From the NCBI GenBank assembly GCA_027922465.2, contig BQMF02000232.1, forward strand, positions 186,001-250,000: a stretch of 64,000 nucleotides of DNA, given 5' to 3'. Positions 1 through 13,974 of the stretch are shown piece by piece. A program made the translations under genes and the position numbers. Under the pieces are notes generated by a model, which saw only the letters and a list, made by a program, of their open reading frames with translations, was not told the DNA's origin and did no database searches. Origin of the DNA: Turritopsis dohrnii (lineage: Eukaryota; Cnidaria; Hydrozoa; Anthoathecata; Oceaniidae). Position 1 is the first letter of the stretch. Each line of letters opens with the position of its first letter.

Positions 1-890
1 TAAAAAATTAATCAAATTTTTCAATGAACTTTAAAAACAATGAAATCAACATACTCAAATTGAACCAATGCATCTTCACCATATTTGGAATTACCTTTCC
101 CTTTCACATTTATATTAACATTTTTTAGGCCAGCTTGTGAATGACCTAGAAATAAGCAATAAGAATTGTTGAATTTGCTGCAAGCTGAAGACAAAATTCT
201 TATATTCTATCACTTTCATGTAAGTACCATTAAACTACAACAAAAAAAACAAATCACACAACTTCCTTTCAATTCTAAGTCAAAATTGTTGCCTACGGAG
301 GAGAATATGGAAAAGTTCTCAAAGGTATGTTTAGTTTTACAATATACTACATGCTCCGAAATAGTGTTGTGGTTCTGTTGAAAGAAAGTCTGTTAATCCG
401 TGGGGACAAGCCTATTCTCAATCGAAACAAAGCATCATTGCCATTACTTTTATTTTCTGATGGTTGATTTGTCCCTGGGGACATTTCTTGATTTTTGTAT
501 ATGTTCAGTGACACTTTGTATTGTTTTCCACTTGAAAATGGCCGTCGTATGGCTGAAACGTTGTCAAATATATTTCGTAACTTATACACAGTCTTCTTAA
601 TTTCAAATACACAACTTCCAATGTAAATTTCTAATCACATTTGTAACTAATATTACATTTACAGTACAAACAAATTTTCCTACATTTTTCTGTTTTGTAT
701 GAAATATGAATAAAATTGCTAATCAGAAAATGTAGTGTAAGCAGGTGAAAACAGAAAAGAAACAAAATTCGGAAAAGTAGTCAATCGTAATAAATTTTAT
801 TGCCAGATATGAAAATATATAGAAAAACCCCTTTAAAGTGTGCAAATGAATAGCGAATGATGACTTATGATAATGAAGAATTATTCTCAC
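1..890. other. Intron of the fibrocystin-like gene; no exon recognised
   Basis: The gene continues to the left with a GTGAG donor just below 891. Short open frames on both strands around 347-600 show no family signature that I recognise and probably reflect repeat debris. Confidence 0.4.
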
Positions 891-3800
891 CAAGACAGCA
901 AGTTATTTCTGATTCTGTAGCAGTCTGTACATTGCACTCTGCCTCACCAATATTGACGATATTTTCTTCTTTAACAGCGCTACATCCCACACACCCAATG
1001 GTAACCAACTGACAATCGTCAGCTCCATGACCATGGGTTGGGTCAATAGATGTCACCACTGGTGTTTGATCTTCTGTATGCGTAAATCCGCACATGTCAC
1101 TGGCACAACTTGATACGATTCCACTTACAAAAACAACAACCTTTATGAAAAGAAATTAAAATTAAATTCAAAATAGTTACAAGTTGCATCACAGGTTACT
1201 GTTGAGAAAGAAGATTTGGTCTCTTATGATATTTGATTCCAACTTTCAAAAAATGTACCTGGGGTGTTTCAGTGGCAACTTGCAGAAGTTCTCCAGTCAA
1301 TGGACCAAAGACCACACCACCGTCCTCAATAGTTTCCACAGAGGCCATAACATTTAAGCCGGTCAGGTCATAATTGACCACCTCCAACGTCGCTTTATCT
1401 CCGCCTACCGTTATCCACTCAATCTCCCATTGAAAGTCGAAACACGATCCCATATGACTGACTTTCAGCTCTCCAGCAGTTGAGAATGCAGACTCCAATT
1501 TCATCTTCAGATCTTTTTCACTGCTATTTGCTGGTATATCTAAAAATAATTTTAACTCATGCATAAAACATAAAACTTCATGTATAGTGAAGTTATAGTT
1601 ATTTCTTGTATTTCAGGCAATATGTGACCTCCATTAGTTTCAAAGAAATAACAATCATCAGCAACACTTATTTTGAATATTTTTCATTCATCAAATCATT
1701 TCAAAATTTGCATCAGGAATATATGACAGTAAAACTCTTGAACAGCAAATTTTTAAACAAAGTTTAATATTGATAAAAGAAATCATTGCCATTTTAGAAA
1801 TTAATAGTGTAATAAGTAAATTGCATTTTAACTTACCGTGAGCAATAAAATCATCTCCATTTTCATCAACAAATTTTAATGAAATTGAACCAGTAACAGC
1901 TGGACTACCATTTTGCACGAAGATAACTTCTACTTCCTTCCCCTCTTTCTGATATACTCCAGGTGAACTTTCATTAAAATCTTTAATCTTGAAATGTGGC
2001 ACAATAGAGGAGCAATCTATTGGCTTGGATTCAATGATGTACCTTCCTGTTCCATTTTTTATGCAAGTGAAATCAACAACCCAATTTGGACCAGCTGCAG
2101 GCTTATAATCTGTTACTATTGATATAAAAATTAACAAGATAAGCTAATAAAAACTTTACTTTAAGGAATAAGAAACATTACTAAATTCTTACCTGTTAAT
2201 GGAGATTTTCCAATGTAAAAGTTGTCAACATACGCATGTATGTCATTTGAAATGTCATTCATCCTTAGTAATCCAATATAATAAACACGTAGAAATGAAT
2301 TATCAGTCATTTTTCGTTTATCTTTCAAATGTGTATTTTGTTGCAGCAGTTCTTGTACATTGTAGCATTCAATTTTTGAACCTGCTTCTTCCACCTCAAC
2401 ATCAACAGTCTCTACACCAGTTTCTCCATTAGTTTTCATGTATTTCAATCGAATACGGATCAAACTCTGAATGGGACCCATTTTGGAAAAACAGAGCTAT
2501 AAGAAATATTGAGGACATAATATCTAATACATAATAAATAAAAATGCAGCTGTTTTCAAACAACAAACATGCAGAAGAATGAATGCTTATATAACACTTA
2601 AAAAGAATACTTTTTCTTCTTCTTCTTCTTCAAATGTGATTATGAAAAGGCATCTTTAAACAACTTAGACATAGTAACCACATAGATGTTTTTCACTATG
2701 CAGATGAAATGAGAGAGTAAAAATTTTATTCATTTACATAAACATGAAAACAAATTCATTCTTCCTAGAAGATTTTTAATCAAATTTTTGGTTTCGGGTT
2801 TTTTCTAAAGCTTTCTTCTTCACAAAGTGATGCAGACAGTCATTACAAAATTGATATCAAAACTTTGAGAGCATCGACACTACAACAAAAATAAGATTCG
2901 TACATATGGATATATATTGGCATCATAATAATCATCCATTGTTTGGTCATCTTTATTCTTTGTGCGACCACCATAGTATGGCAGCATGTTATCTGCTAAT
3001 CTAAGTGCTCTGCGACCACACGAAGGTCTGTTTTCTGTGGTCCGAGTTCCATACTCCGTTCCAAGTTTTTCACCTTCATAATCTTCAAAAAAGTAGATAT
3101 CCGCATCTCCTAAAAATATATATAGTGCAATTGAAAATAACCTTCTGAAATGATTTTGAAGATAAAAATATTCTACTGAAGTATTTTCTATCTGAGAACT
3201 GTACAAAGTATTATAGTTAGCACATTTTCATGTTGATATAATTTTATATCATGGGATATCTCTTAAATCATGGTGTCTAAGAATGTACTAAGAAATCCAC
3301 TACTTACAACTCAAAAATTCTATTTGAGCATTTTCAGTTATGGTGATAACATTTTTCTTACCTGGAAAGAGGAATTCACATTTTTCAGCAAATAAATCCT
3401 TAATGACAGCTTCTATTTCATCCACATTCGATAGGTTTCCAATTGGATTGCTGGTGCGTGAATCTGCACTTAATTGTATATCACTATCATCTAATACTTG
3501 ACTGAAATCAAGAATCTAAGAATATATAAACAAAAATGAATAAAAAAATCAAAGCAACGTCACTGTGTATTTAATGTCATGGTAGCATGACACTTCAGGC
3601 TTAACTTCCAAAGCCAAACAAATGAAATCTTGCACTATTTTCAATTGAACATAAAAACACAAAATACCAATTAGAATGCAGATTTATAGTATCAAGTATC
3701 ATACCTGAGTATGGTACACATGAGTTGATGCTACAGACACTCTTTGCTTTTCATTAATTGCTTTGTCAAAGTCTGAAGCTACATGTTTGGTTTTGTCACC

Positions 3801-6800
3801 TTTTAAACCTAACATGAGATAATATGCGCCACCGCCATCAACAACATGTGCTTCATAGTAGTACTCATGATTGGCGTCTAAGTACATTTTCTCAGACATC
3901 TGTGTTTCATATCTGAAAAAATTGTGCCGTGTCCAATGTTCACTGTAAGCCACCTTTCGCTAAAAATCAAAACCAACAATAAAATTAAAATGAAAAATAG
4001 CATTTGTTTATTTCATTGTTTGTTTATTTGAGTTACAAGGTTTCTATAACCTTCGCAAACTTCAATCAAAAACTGCCCTTTGAAAAACTTTAGACATTTA
4101 CTTTTAATTGTCATGTTGCTGACTTGAACAGAATGATTATAATCCTTACCATTTCAGTTTTAGATCTGTTGTATGGACCATTGCTTACCCAAAATTCATT
4201 ACCATCATCACCACTTATAAGCAGATTGAACATGCCAGAATAGGGTGGCCTAAAGAATCCTTTATAGGTTGCACCAATGAAATCATAACGTTCTTCGTGT
4301 TTGAACTCACTGGATATATGCTGTGTATCAAATCTAATTTTTGAAATACTTTGGATTGGATATGTGCTGTTATACTCTGAGCGAAGCTTTTGAAGATCCC
4401 ATGTCTTCAATGGCCAAATTTCTTGATGAAATCCCCTAGTGCCTGAATGTTGAAGATATATTATTATGATATTAAAGATGTTTGTTTGACAGCATTCTAT
4501 TAAGTGCATATTTAAGATCACAACATTAACATATTAATCAGATTAATAACATTAAAAGAGCTGCTGGTGTGAAGGGAGTAGAAAATAAATTTTCTTTAAC
4601 ACTTGGCAATAAGGCGATAAGGCTGTCTACTTAGTTACGAAAGGTTTCTATTATTCAATGGTATCTTTTCTGAAAAAATAGAGGCTACATAATGCAAGCA
4701 ATTTTGCTGTTGCTACTGTTCAACTGAGGAAGACGATAGAGTATAACAAAAAGATCGTAATGCTGAGATACTCCAATATTTGAATTATTTGTAAACCGAA
4801 AAGGAAACAAAAACAATATCATTGTAAAGATTTTAGTTGCTATTTTTTCGCTATTTTTGAAAAACCTAAAGTTGTTTTTAGCTCCACACCTTTATAACAC
4901 AGAGAGTTTTGTGTTCTTTATAATATTTTATTAGGGTTCATTATAAAATATTTTTTATTATTCTTTATTGCTTCAATACCTGGTAAAAATTCCCCTTCAA
5001 CCTTCTCCTTGTCTTGTTTACCAGATATGCAAGTAATCTCAGTTGGTGTTACACTCTGCACAGCACAACTAACACCAGCAACAGTCACCACAACTCTGTC
5101 CTTGTGATTTCCAAAATGGTCACCAGATATTGTGATCAATGTTCCACCATTTACACTTCCAGTGTTTGGTGTTACGTAGTTGACATCTAAAAAATTGTTT
5201 GATTATTTCATTACTTAAATTGTAGCTATGCAGGTAGTGTGCAAATTATCTTTAAACAAAAGGAACTTGTCATTTCACTTGTCAGATTATTGGCAAGAGA
5301 TAAAGAATCATTATAACTGATGATGATTATAATGACAAAACAAAGTGAAAACTTACGAGCATAAGTTTGGTAACTATAAATCTCATCTTGCCCATTCAGC
5401 AACATTGATTCTTGCAATCTTTTTGAGCGACCACCTTTTCCTGATGTTATCAATGATGCAAGCCAGTATCCTAAAATAATTATAGATTAAATAGCAGCAG
5501 AAAACCTTGACAAGCCCTGTACGTTTAATCAGTTTTCTAACATCAGTTTTTTGAAAAAATGTCATTTCTATTATCAATTTTTTCATGATTTACATGAGTC
5601 TGCAAAATCCTATTCTATGACTAAAGTGTTAATAACTTACCAGGCACTTTCATTTTTGTGTGACATTCAAGATATCCTTCATGATGCCAAGATGTACCAT
5701 AGCGTACCACAGGAAGACTGAAATGACAAATCAATTCATGAATTTTTTGAATAATTTGGGTTTTGAATAACTGAGCTACAAAAAAGGTCGAAAAATTTCC
5801 TAATAAGCTATAAAGAACTACATACGGTTGTTTTGTTTCAGGATCAAATGGTTCACAAATATCTCCAACAAATATTCTAAATAAAATAATACAGTTGTTG
5901 ACTATTTTCATTGACTTTTATTGACTATTTCATTTTCAGGAGCATGATATTTTCAAGATAATGATATTTTTCATAGACAATATTTTTCCTGATTATAAAT
6001 TATTGATACTACTCACTTGTTTATTTCCATACTGTCAGGATCGAAATCATCCTGCAAACGACTAATTTGTCCAGTAAGAAAGCGACCGTCAATCCGAAGA
6101 ACTTCACCTGGAATGAAAAAATACAACAACCTTACACAATTCAATATGGATTCTTTTTATCAAAACTATTCTTGTCACTTCAAAATCCTGTTCACAACCA
6201 CACATTTTCAAATAATCAAAACATCTTTAGTTTACCAGGAGGAGCTGATTCAGGAAATACACTTTTTATGTAGGGTTCAGCCCAATACCGATACTATAAA
6301 AAACAAAGAGACATGAACAACAAACGTTCTGCAAAAATATTTTACAAGTTTTGTTGATTTCCAAATGTTTATTCAAGCATATTTCAACCCAGTGGGCAAA
6401 ATCATCAAAAAGTAACTACAATAAAGACCAGCATTCCTTATCTTCTCACTTACATAGAATGTACAGACATCCCAACAATATGTATGCTTTTCATTGTTGT
6501 TTAACCAGTTACCACCCACTTTAACTTGTACTTCGTAGTCTGCCTCCTTTGAAGTAGGTTCTGCTCTATTATAAATATAATTAACAACTATAATTATTTT
6601 TGTAGCACTATTGTTTTTTGTATGTTTCATGAGTCAGTCACATAAAATTCAAAAATCTAAAATAGATTTATATTAAAACATGTTAATAAAATCTTATTTA
6701 TCATAATGGCTAGGGATTTCTGAAGTACCATGTTTACATGCTGCTCCAATTAATTCCATTAACATTAAACAAACTCAGATTTTTAAATCAAATTTAAATC

Positions 6801-9192
6801 TGGGATGTAGTACCTTGTTTCACATTTGATTCGAGTTGCAGTTGTCTCAGTTTCAACAATGTCACACTCAAGAACTGCTCTTGTTTTCTTGTTTATGAAG
6901 AAGACTTCATTTGTAGCTTCATACTGATCATCGGAAAAACCTAAGCAATGCCAATCAAAATTTCACTTCACTGTTGGATATTATAAAATAATGCAGACCT
7001 TAGTGTTATCATTTTTTTTCTTATGTACAAGTCTTTTTGTATTGTTATACAGTGGAACCTCCTTAAAACGGACACTTACGGAACCAGAGATTTTGTCCGA
7101 TTTAGAGAGGTGTCCGCGTTTTGCTAATTTTGACCAGAAAGTAGAAAGAGATCCTACTTCTAACTTGGGGGAACCCATTGGGCATGCCCATATTACCCTT
7201 TTTATTTATTTATTTATTTATTTATTTACGAATGTTTACCCAGGATAGCCTCTTCAGTTCCTTAAGGTACTGTTATCAATGAGGGTCCTGCGAAGGAGGT
7301 CCTAGAGCATTTAAAGCCCCCATTTGGGCTACGGATGCTGTAATGACAGGAACCGCTTAACTAGACAACCACCTTAGACATCATTCCTACTCTCTTGCTG
7401 AGTACTAAGCAGAGAGGAATGATTCACACTGTTACAGTCGCTGGCATGACTCAGTCGGGGATTGAACCCGCGACCTCCCGAACAGGAAGCGAGCACTCTA
7501 CCACAAGGCTACCAGTCGGTATATTGCACAGTTAGGCAAAGAAACATTCATAAAAAGAAATTTGACAACCATTAGGACTGAAAATGATTGCAAAGATGTA
7601 CAGCTCTGGGAAACTAAAAAAACACATGTTTTATAGCTACATGACAATCAATTGCTTTGAAAAAATCTTGTTTAGTTGTGTGACACCTTTTGGAAATCTG
7701 TATGTCTTCCAGACCGTTAATCTCCTTTGCCATTGAATACGCCGTTGCTATATTAAATGTTGGTAATGTTGTGGGGCACATTCCTTTGCGATTATCAAAG
7801 CATATTGCCATGTTTTTTAAATTGCCAGGCTTATGGAAGCAGAAGTGACTGGAAAGTACGTTAACCGGGGATATTGTTAATGGCTATAGCTAACATGTAT
7901 ATTCCACGTTGGTGATCAAGAAAAGATGTCACTTGGCTAACAAATAAAATAAACCTTACAATAAAAGAACAAGGAAATATATTGTAAACAGAAAAAAAGA
8001 AAAGAAATAAAATACTGAATTTTGATATTATTATTGTCGAAATTCTTCGGTGTCCACTTCATAGAGGTAAATTTTAAAGAGGAGAATTTTCGTGCGGGAC
8101 CTGGTAAAAATGTCAGATTTAAGGAAGGAGGTTTCTTTATAAGAGTTTATTAAGGATTAGTCTGGGACAAATTTTTTTGTCCGTCTAAATGAGGTGTCTG
8201 CTTTAGAGGATGTCCGCTTTTAGGGGTTCCACTGTATTAAACACTAAGGTTTGCAAAGAAAGAATGCTGATAGATGAGTTGCAAATGATATTTATGTGAT
8301 TAAAAAATCCTATAAGTTATATGGCATATTTAAAACAGTATCAATCTAATCAGAAATGTAAACAATAGTAAACAACGAGGCTACTGTTGTTGTGACAGGG
8401 AATTTTTTCATAGGCTAAAAATCTCAACAAGTAAGTATAACATAGAGAACAATTTGAGGGAATTTTCAATCTTTACTTAACTGGAGATGTTCGTTTATAC
8501 AGTCATAGTCATAGTCACAACAAAATATAAATGGTAGTGAAAATCATTTCCCCTTTCATTAAAAAGTAAAGTTTCTTGTGAAAACTCTCATGGAAATTAA
8601 GACAAGGAATATAAACACTTGAGGTTGAAATCCTCAAAAAAAAAAAAAAAATTAAGAACATTGTGTCTGAGTTGAAAGTGTACTTGCCCACTTACCCATT
8701 CCGTTTATAGTAACCATGGTGCCACCTGATAAACTTCCAGTATTTGATGAAATACTGCTCACATGTGGGAAGTTCCTTGCTTCACCTAAGCATAGAAAAA
8801 AGTGGTATTTTATTTCATAAAAATCGAAAGCGAAAGTTTAACCAGAATTTTACAGACCCAGAAGTCCATTTTTCGGAATTTTGCAGACCCAGAGGTCTAT
8901 TTTCTTTACTGCGAGGACACCGCGCAAAAATACCTCTTTTATTTTCGAATTTTCCTCAATAAAATAAAATTTGAAGATTCGCACACCATTAAAAGCAAAG
9001 CAACCTCGAACCCAGGTTCTCTTGCCTTTTCGAGGTTGAAAAGCAAATGAGTTCAGTGTGATAAAACTTCATTCGAGTTACTGCTTTCCCTGGGAACTAA
9101 GTATAAATAAATGCTGTTTCGTTAACACGTGACTTACTTCTCAAAACCAACGACAGCAGCAGTGGAAGATATTTAAATATCCTCATCTCCAT
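891..9192 (-). CDS. Fibrocystin/fibrocystin-L-like protein, 5' part of gene (18 exons, 3' end outside window)
   Basis: Large extracellular receptor-like protein; start codon at 9192-9190. Exons, 5' to 3': 9138-9192, 8696-8785, 6814-6940, 6454-6565, 6236-6293, 6017-6107, 5826-5876, 5641-5717, 5357-5470, 4980-5186, 4150-4442, 3705-3959, 3362-3515, 2904-3109, 2193-2496, 1837-2109, 1259-1539, 891-1140. Phases agree at every junction, giving about 999 codons. Residues 1-18 form a hydrophobic signal peptide (MEMRIFKYLPLLLSLVLR). Residues ~22-128, ~130-258 and ~259-327 look like IPT/TIG domains (e.g. TGSVNGGTLITISGDHFG). Residues ~328-510 resemble PA14 (SGDDGNEFWVS; YYYEAHVVDGGG). A long linker follows, then another IPT at ~933-999 (TSIDPTHG). 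This domain order matches the N-terminal quarter of animal PKHD1L1/PKHD1 proteins, which are very large, mostly extracellular and single-pass in known members. The G8, beta-helix and membrane parts would lie left of the window. PKHD1 versus PKHD1L1 is not resolved. Confidence 0.85.
4718..4952 (+). repeat. Intron segment duplicated at 9986-10220
   Basis: About 235 bp in the intron between exons 10 and 11 of the fibrocystin-like gene. It recurs without visible mismatch at 9986-10220, in the same orientation. It has no terminal inverted repeats. Confidence 0.85.
6388..6433. mobile_element. Palindromic MITE family M1, 5' fragment
   Basis: CCCAGTGGGCAAAATC start and ~45 bp of the M1 consensus, then truncated. 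In an intron of the fibrocystin-like gene. Confidence 0.5.
7050..8234. mobile_element. DNA transposon with CAGTGGAACC termini, carrying a nested SINE
   Basis: Starts CAGTGGAACCTCCTTA and ends GGGGTTCCACTG, flanked by TA on both sides. Internal direct/inverted TGTCCGCTTTA-type motifs recur at both ends. No transposase frame. Lies in the intron between exons 2 and 3 of the fibrocystin-like gene. A shorter relative is at 51245-51723. Confidence 0.75.
7199..7520 (-). mobile_element. tRNA-derived SINE, nested in a DNA transposon
   Basis: On the minus strand a tRNA-like head at ~7520-7440 has box A (TGGTAGAGTGC) and box B (GGGTTCAATCCCCG). A unique body follows, then an (AAAT)n tail at 7200-7228. 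The related transposon at 51245 lacks this block at the same place, giving an empty site. Confidence 0.8.
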
Positions 9193-9881
9193 GACAACGA
9201 TCAATGTGATAAAATCTACCGTTGCTAGAACAGAAAAGTTCGAAGATTCGACAGAGTGCATGATGGAATGATCTGCGTGTACGTACACGCGTTACGATGA
9301 TAATTGTCACACACAAAAGCACACATAGGCATATGAATTGTAAAAGAGAAAATTCATTATTAGAGCAATCCGATTACGTAATCCACCTTCGTTATCTCTA
9401 CTATATTTTTATGTTTTCATTTTTTGAGTTTAACCCAGTTTTTAACCCAGTACTTTTGCGAAGATTGAAAAAAAATCCAAAGCAGCTCACATAGACGAAA
9501 AAACTTAGCGGTCTAAAAAGCTTCATGTTTTCTCCATCATCTTAAGTCTTAAGTATGTTTATGTTTCACTTATTACAACTCGTTTTCGCAATCGAAAACC
9601 ACTTTTGCAAGAACTCTTAATAATAAGCACTCTCCTCTCACATTCAGACTAGTAACACCTTTCATTAACTTCTCTCTCCGACTACATCATCATATTGCTG
9701 TTGTTTTCTGTTAGGATTATATTCCAAGGTTTGTTTTTCTCCCTGATTTTCATAAAATGGAGATCAAGATGGAATGCCAATCTTGTTTATGTTGCTCTTG
9801 ACTGCCAGAAGGAACTCGGTACGAGGTTTGTACGACCTCAAATATATAGGATGTTTTTTTATACGCCGATACCACTATGAT

Positions 9882-10327
9882 ATTATACATTACATTTACA
9901 TACTGTAAAATCAGTTTGTCGCTAAAAGTCTAGGAAATGTCATCTATGACCGAGGCTGTACACCCGTGTATGATCTTCGCTTACTGTTCAACTGAGGAAG
10001 ACGATAGAGTATAACAAAAAGATCGTAATGCTGAGATACTCCAATATTTGAATTATTTGTAAACCGAAAAGGAAACAAAAACAATATCATTGTAAAGATT
10101 TTAGTTGCTATTTTTTCGCTATTTTTGAAAAACCTAAAGTTGTTTTTAGCTCCACACCTTTATAACACAGAGAGTTTTGTGTTCTTTATAATATTTTATT
10201 AGGGTTCATTATAAAATATTATACATTACATTTACATTTACATACTGTAAAATCAGTTTGTCGCTAAAAGTCTAGGAAATGTCATCTATGACCGAGGCTG
10301 TACACCCGTGTATGATCTTCGCTTACT
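9882..10327 (+). repeat. Direct duplication (~105 bp) flanking a copied intron segment
   Basis: 9882-9985 and 10216-10327 are near-identical copies (the second has an extra ATTTAC) of one local sequence. Between them lies 9986-10220, identical to 4718-4952. The arrangement suggests a duplication-with-insertion event upstream of the fibrocystin-like gene. Confidence 0.8.
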
Positions 10328-10980
10328 ACCCGCGAATGGATACAAAGCGTACAAAACTTTTTCTTCTGAAGAGATATTATAAAGTGCTTTCAAAGACAAG
10401 CATTTTTTATTTGCATTATTTCGGAAGCAATCATAATAGAAACATTCTTAAGCATTTTTTCTCAATGGCTTATTTTCTTAAAAGCTTGATTTTATTCGCT
10501 GCTTCTTCTAAAACAATAGAGTATAACTCACAACTACACGGTTAAGTACGAGAAGGTTTTAATTTTAGCATGCAGACTCAAAAAATAATTTCATAGAATG
10601 ATCTTTATATTTTTCCGATACTGATGCGGTCGACACTATAAAATATTAACTCGGGTGAGTTTGAATAGGTTTCTTTACTTTCCCCTGTTAGTCGACTCCT
10701 CCAAGCAAAATATCTCGACTGCTTAAAATACGAAAATGTTGATGTGCTGTACGATGGGAAAAAGTAATTGCTTTACATTAAAATTCATTTTCTTTTTAGA
10801 AGGAAAGGAAGACAACGATATTGCAGACAATCCAGATCGACTGAAGAATCTTTCACACTTCAAACATGTGACCGGAAAAAAATTCGAATTGTTTTGGCGG
10901 GGTTTTTTTGCCATTTTTATTTATTCCACTTTTTTCATACACAACAAATACAACATTGAATGAAGAAGTAAAAAAAAAAA

Positions 10981-11099
10981 CAGTGGACAAAATCGTCAAA
11001 AAATCTCTACGATAAAGAGCATTTTTATTAAAATACTGGTTATATTTCTATAGTACTGCACTCCTTCGCAGTGGCTTTTTAACAAATTTACCCACTGGG
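10981..11099. mobile_element. Palindromic MITE family M1
   Basis: ~119 bp with CAGTGGACAAA and TTTACCCACTGG inverted ends. The inner arms AGAGCATTTTTATT and CTCCTTCGCAG are typical of the family. Confidence 0.75.
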
Positions 11100-13974
11100 G
11101 ATGATTCCTAAACCGCATGTTAAAACAAGCCATGAACACGAGGCTGTTTAGTTTAACAGATGGAATAGCTTCCGTCTGATAAACATTCGACGAATCGACT
11201 TTGGAAACCGATCAGTCGGGTAAAATATGTTGGAGTTCTTGGGTCGTTGGAGAGTCTTTTAAAACATTCTCAAAATAATTGAAGGAATTCATCAATTGTG
11301 AAATAATATTTCCGGAATTTTCTTGGTAGAAAACTTATTCAAAATCTGTGTTGATACTTTTTTTTTTCGTCTATGTCCACCGTGAGTGATGGCTGACGGA
11401 AACGTTTAGCGCAGCTCTTCACACTCATAGCAAACTATGAAGGTAATAAGGCGCAGAAGTAAATTGAGATTCGCGGGCGCACTTTGTCTCCGCTAATTGT
11501 GAGGAACGGCACAACCAAGAAAACTTCTTCGGAAGTTGGAGCGCAAAGAAGCAAACAAAATTCCTTATTTTTGATTGTTTTCACAGACCATTTCTTCCTT
11601 ATCATTTATGTAAATATGTACACCGTTGGAAAGAGAATTTTATTGCTCTACTACGCGAATTCCAGAAATATTTTTACTGAAAACGTAACGATAAAAAGAA
11701 ATAACGGAAAAAGTTACGAGTAAAAAATGTGAGTAAAACGTAACGCTAAACGTACGTAAAACTCGCTATTTTCCATTTTCCTTGACTTGATAATGAGTCA
11801 AAAGTGAAAACAGTCAGTGATAGATCATGACACAAGTGTTGCTATCTGAAGTGTGAGAAACATACTTACCACTGGAGAACGTCAATAAGAATCTCAGTAA
11901 ATTTAAGTATTTCTGCAAATAAACTTTTATCGTCAAAAGACACTTTTGAAATGTTTTTCAAATATTTGCTCTTTGATTGTTTATGGCAGTTTCAATAATT
12001 TATAGGACAGGGATTCACAATCTATTTTCAGTAAGAATTTATCATTAATCGATTCATTCAATATGTCGAACATGCCGAGAGCGTACGTGAGAATCATAAT
12101 TTCACTAAAATTTAGAAAACTGTCAGTTCACGTAAAGTCTTCACTGATTGGACAGGACCCAAACCTGGATACATAATAATTGTGCCCTTGGATTGAAATC
12201 CGGTCCGTGCTATTTGATATTATCGAAATTTCTTAAACAACCGCTTGACCAAGTCACCAAGAACCTGAAGCTTCCATTGTAAGAACCTGTACAGTTTTTA
12301 ACCTATAACCAAATAAGTGATTTTCAGTTCTGAGAAGATAGTAAGTTCTCAGATTGTTTGGTTACGTGTTCGTTCCTGCTTATAGTTGGGACCGATTACT
12401 TTAGGTGTTAGCAACGAACGTGCAAAATCGATAACCGTTCAAAAGGAAAAATTTGATAAAAATTTAATAAACATAAGTTTCTATTCAGCAAGATATTTTC
12501 CTCCCTGTATGATGATGAGATACCGCCGACTTTTATGAATGACCCGACATAGACATTCCGTATAGCCATGAATTAAAAATGACGACATCACAAAATCCGA
12601 CGCCGCATGCATTGCGCCAATGTCTTATAAATTTTGATGAACTTTTATTTTATTTTATGACGTATGTCACTATAGCAACAATACAAAATCATTTTTTAAG
12701 TATTTGTATTAAATTGTAAGAACATTATCCCCGTTTGGAAACCTGAATGTTGTGAGAAAATATATTTTATCGTGTATTGTATCGATGATATTGGATTTCG
12801 ACCAATGGTGTAATCATTCGACTATCACGTGATCAACGTCTATTAAACCAGTCTAGGGCCGCACAAAACCAAAACCGCACAAATTCTTAGTAAACTCTGG
12901 GGGAAGTTTGATGGTTTTAACTATCAAAACTTGTTTTCTCAATACCCCTGCTGTGTGATGGCGTCAGAACAACACTGGAAACCGTCCTGTCGTTATTTTT
13001 ATCCGTCTGAGTGACGTTATACAATCTACATGAAACTAGCTGGAGACACGTCCGCACAAGTTCAGGATTCTAAACACGTGAACCATTTATGAAGTAAAAT
13101 AAACATCAAAGAGAATTATGGGTAGATCACAGAAATGCGACAGATTCTGAAAGATAGAACCAACCTTTTCCCCAGGGCTTCCTTAGAAAAGATAAATTGA
13201 AAAGGTCTCGTGTGATCGCTCAGGACTTTTAACCCATGTCATACTGTTGAAGAGAGAATTGATGGGTGGATCATTGTGAGAAGGACTTTTGTGAAACGGC
13301 CGCTAAAAACGTTTGGAGGTCATAACCTTAAATTCTCCTAACCAGTTTCAAAGTGATACAAACGATTAAATGAGGGAGGCACGGTTCCTTTTGAAATCAT
13401 AATTTCTACTTAACTCAACTTGAATACGAGGCGAGATCAATATACGGAAAGTTTTAAAAATAACACGAAAACCAATCAGTAACAAGTATTTGGCTTATTG
13501 GATGGTGAGTTGAATAAACGAGGCATGCTTGCAAACGAGAATATTGATTGATGAGAGGTATGTACATATATACAATCGAGACAATAAACATAATACATAA
13601 ATTACAATAGACACATTCGGGAGATACGGTAGGGGTCAAGCTGGTGAAGTTAAATCTAAACATAGTTTTCGATCTAATGGTCAATAGGTGAAGATCCTCT
13701 TCAAAGTGTTGATAATGAAACATCAATTCTCTGTCAACTATATGTATGTAGTTCAGCGCATAACCCTAACGTATCGCCGTATAAATCATATTTTTAAAGA
13801 CGTGTCAGCGTGAGTAAGTTACTCAAGAAAACTCCTGTGTACGTGTAAATACAAAATAGCTGTCTATATAATATGAGAATAAAGAAAGGAGTGAAAGACT
13901 GTCGTGTGTTCTGAGACTTAAATGAAAGATTGTTGTCGTGTGTTTACAGTATTAAATAACGCATTAAAAACAGT

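Noticed and set aside
347..589. Small minus-strand open frame (80 codons)
   Set aside because: No domain, splice or phase link to the fibrocystin-like gene. Probably repeat debris.
1124..1140. Acceptor after TTTTTGTAAG that would start the exon at 1123
   Set aside because: It breaks the frame with the previous exon. The CATAAAG acceptor giving an exon end at 1140 restores it and adds a plausible beta strand.
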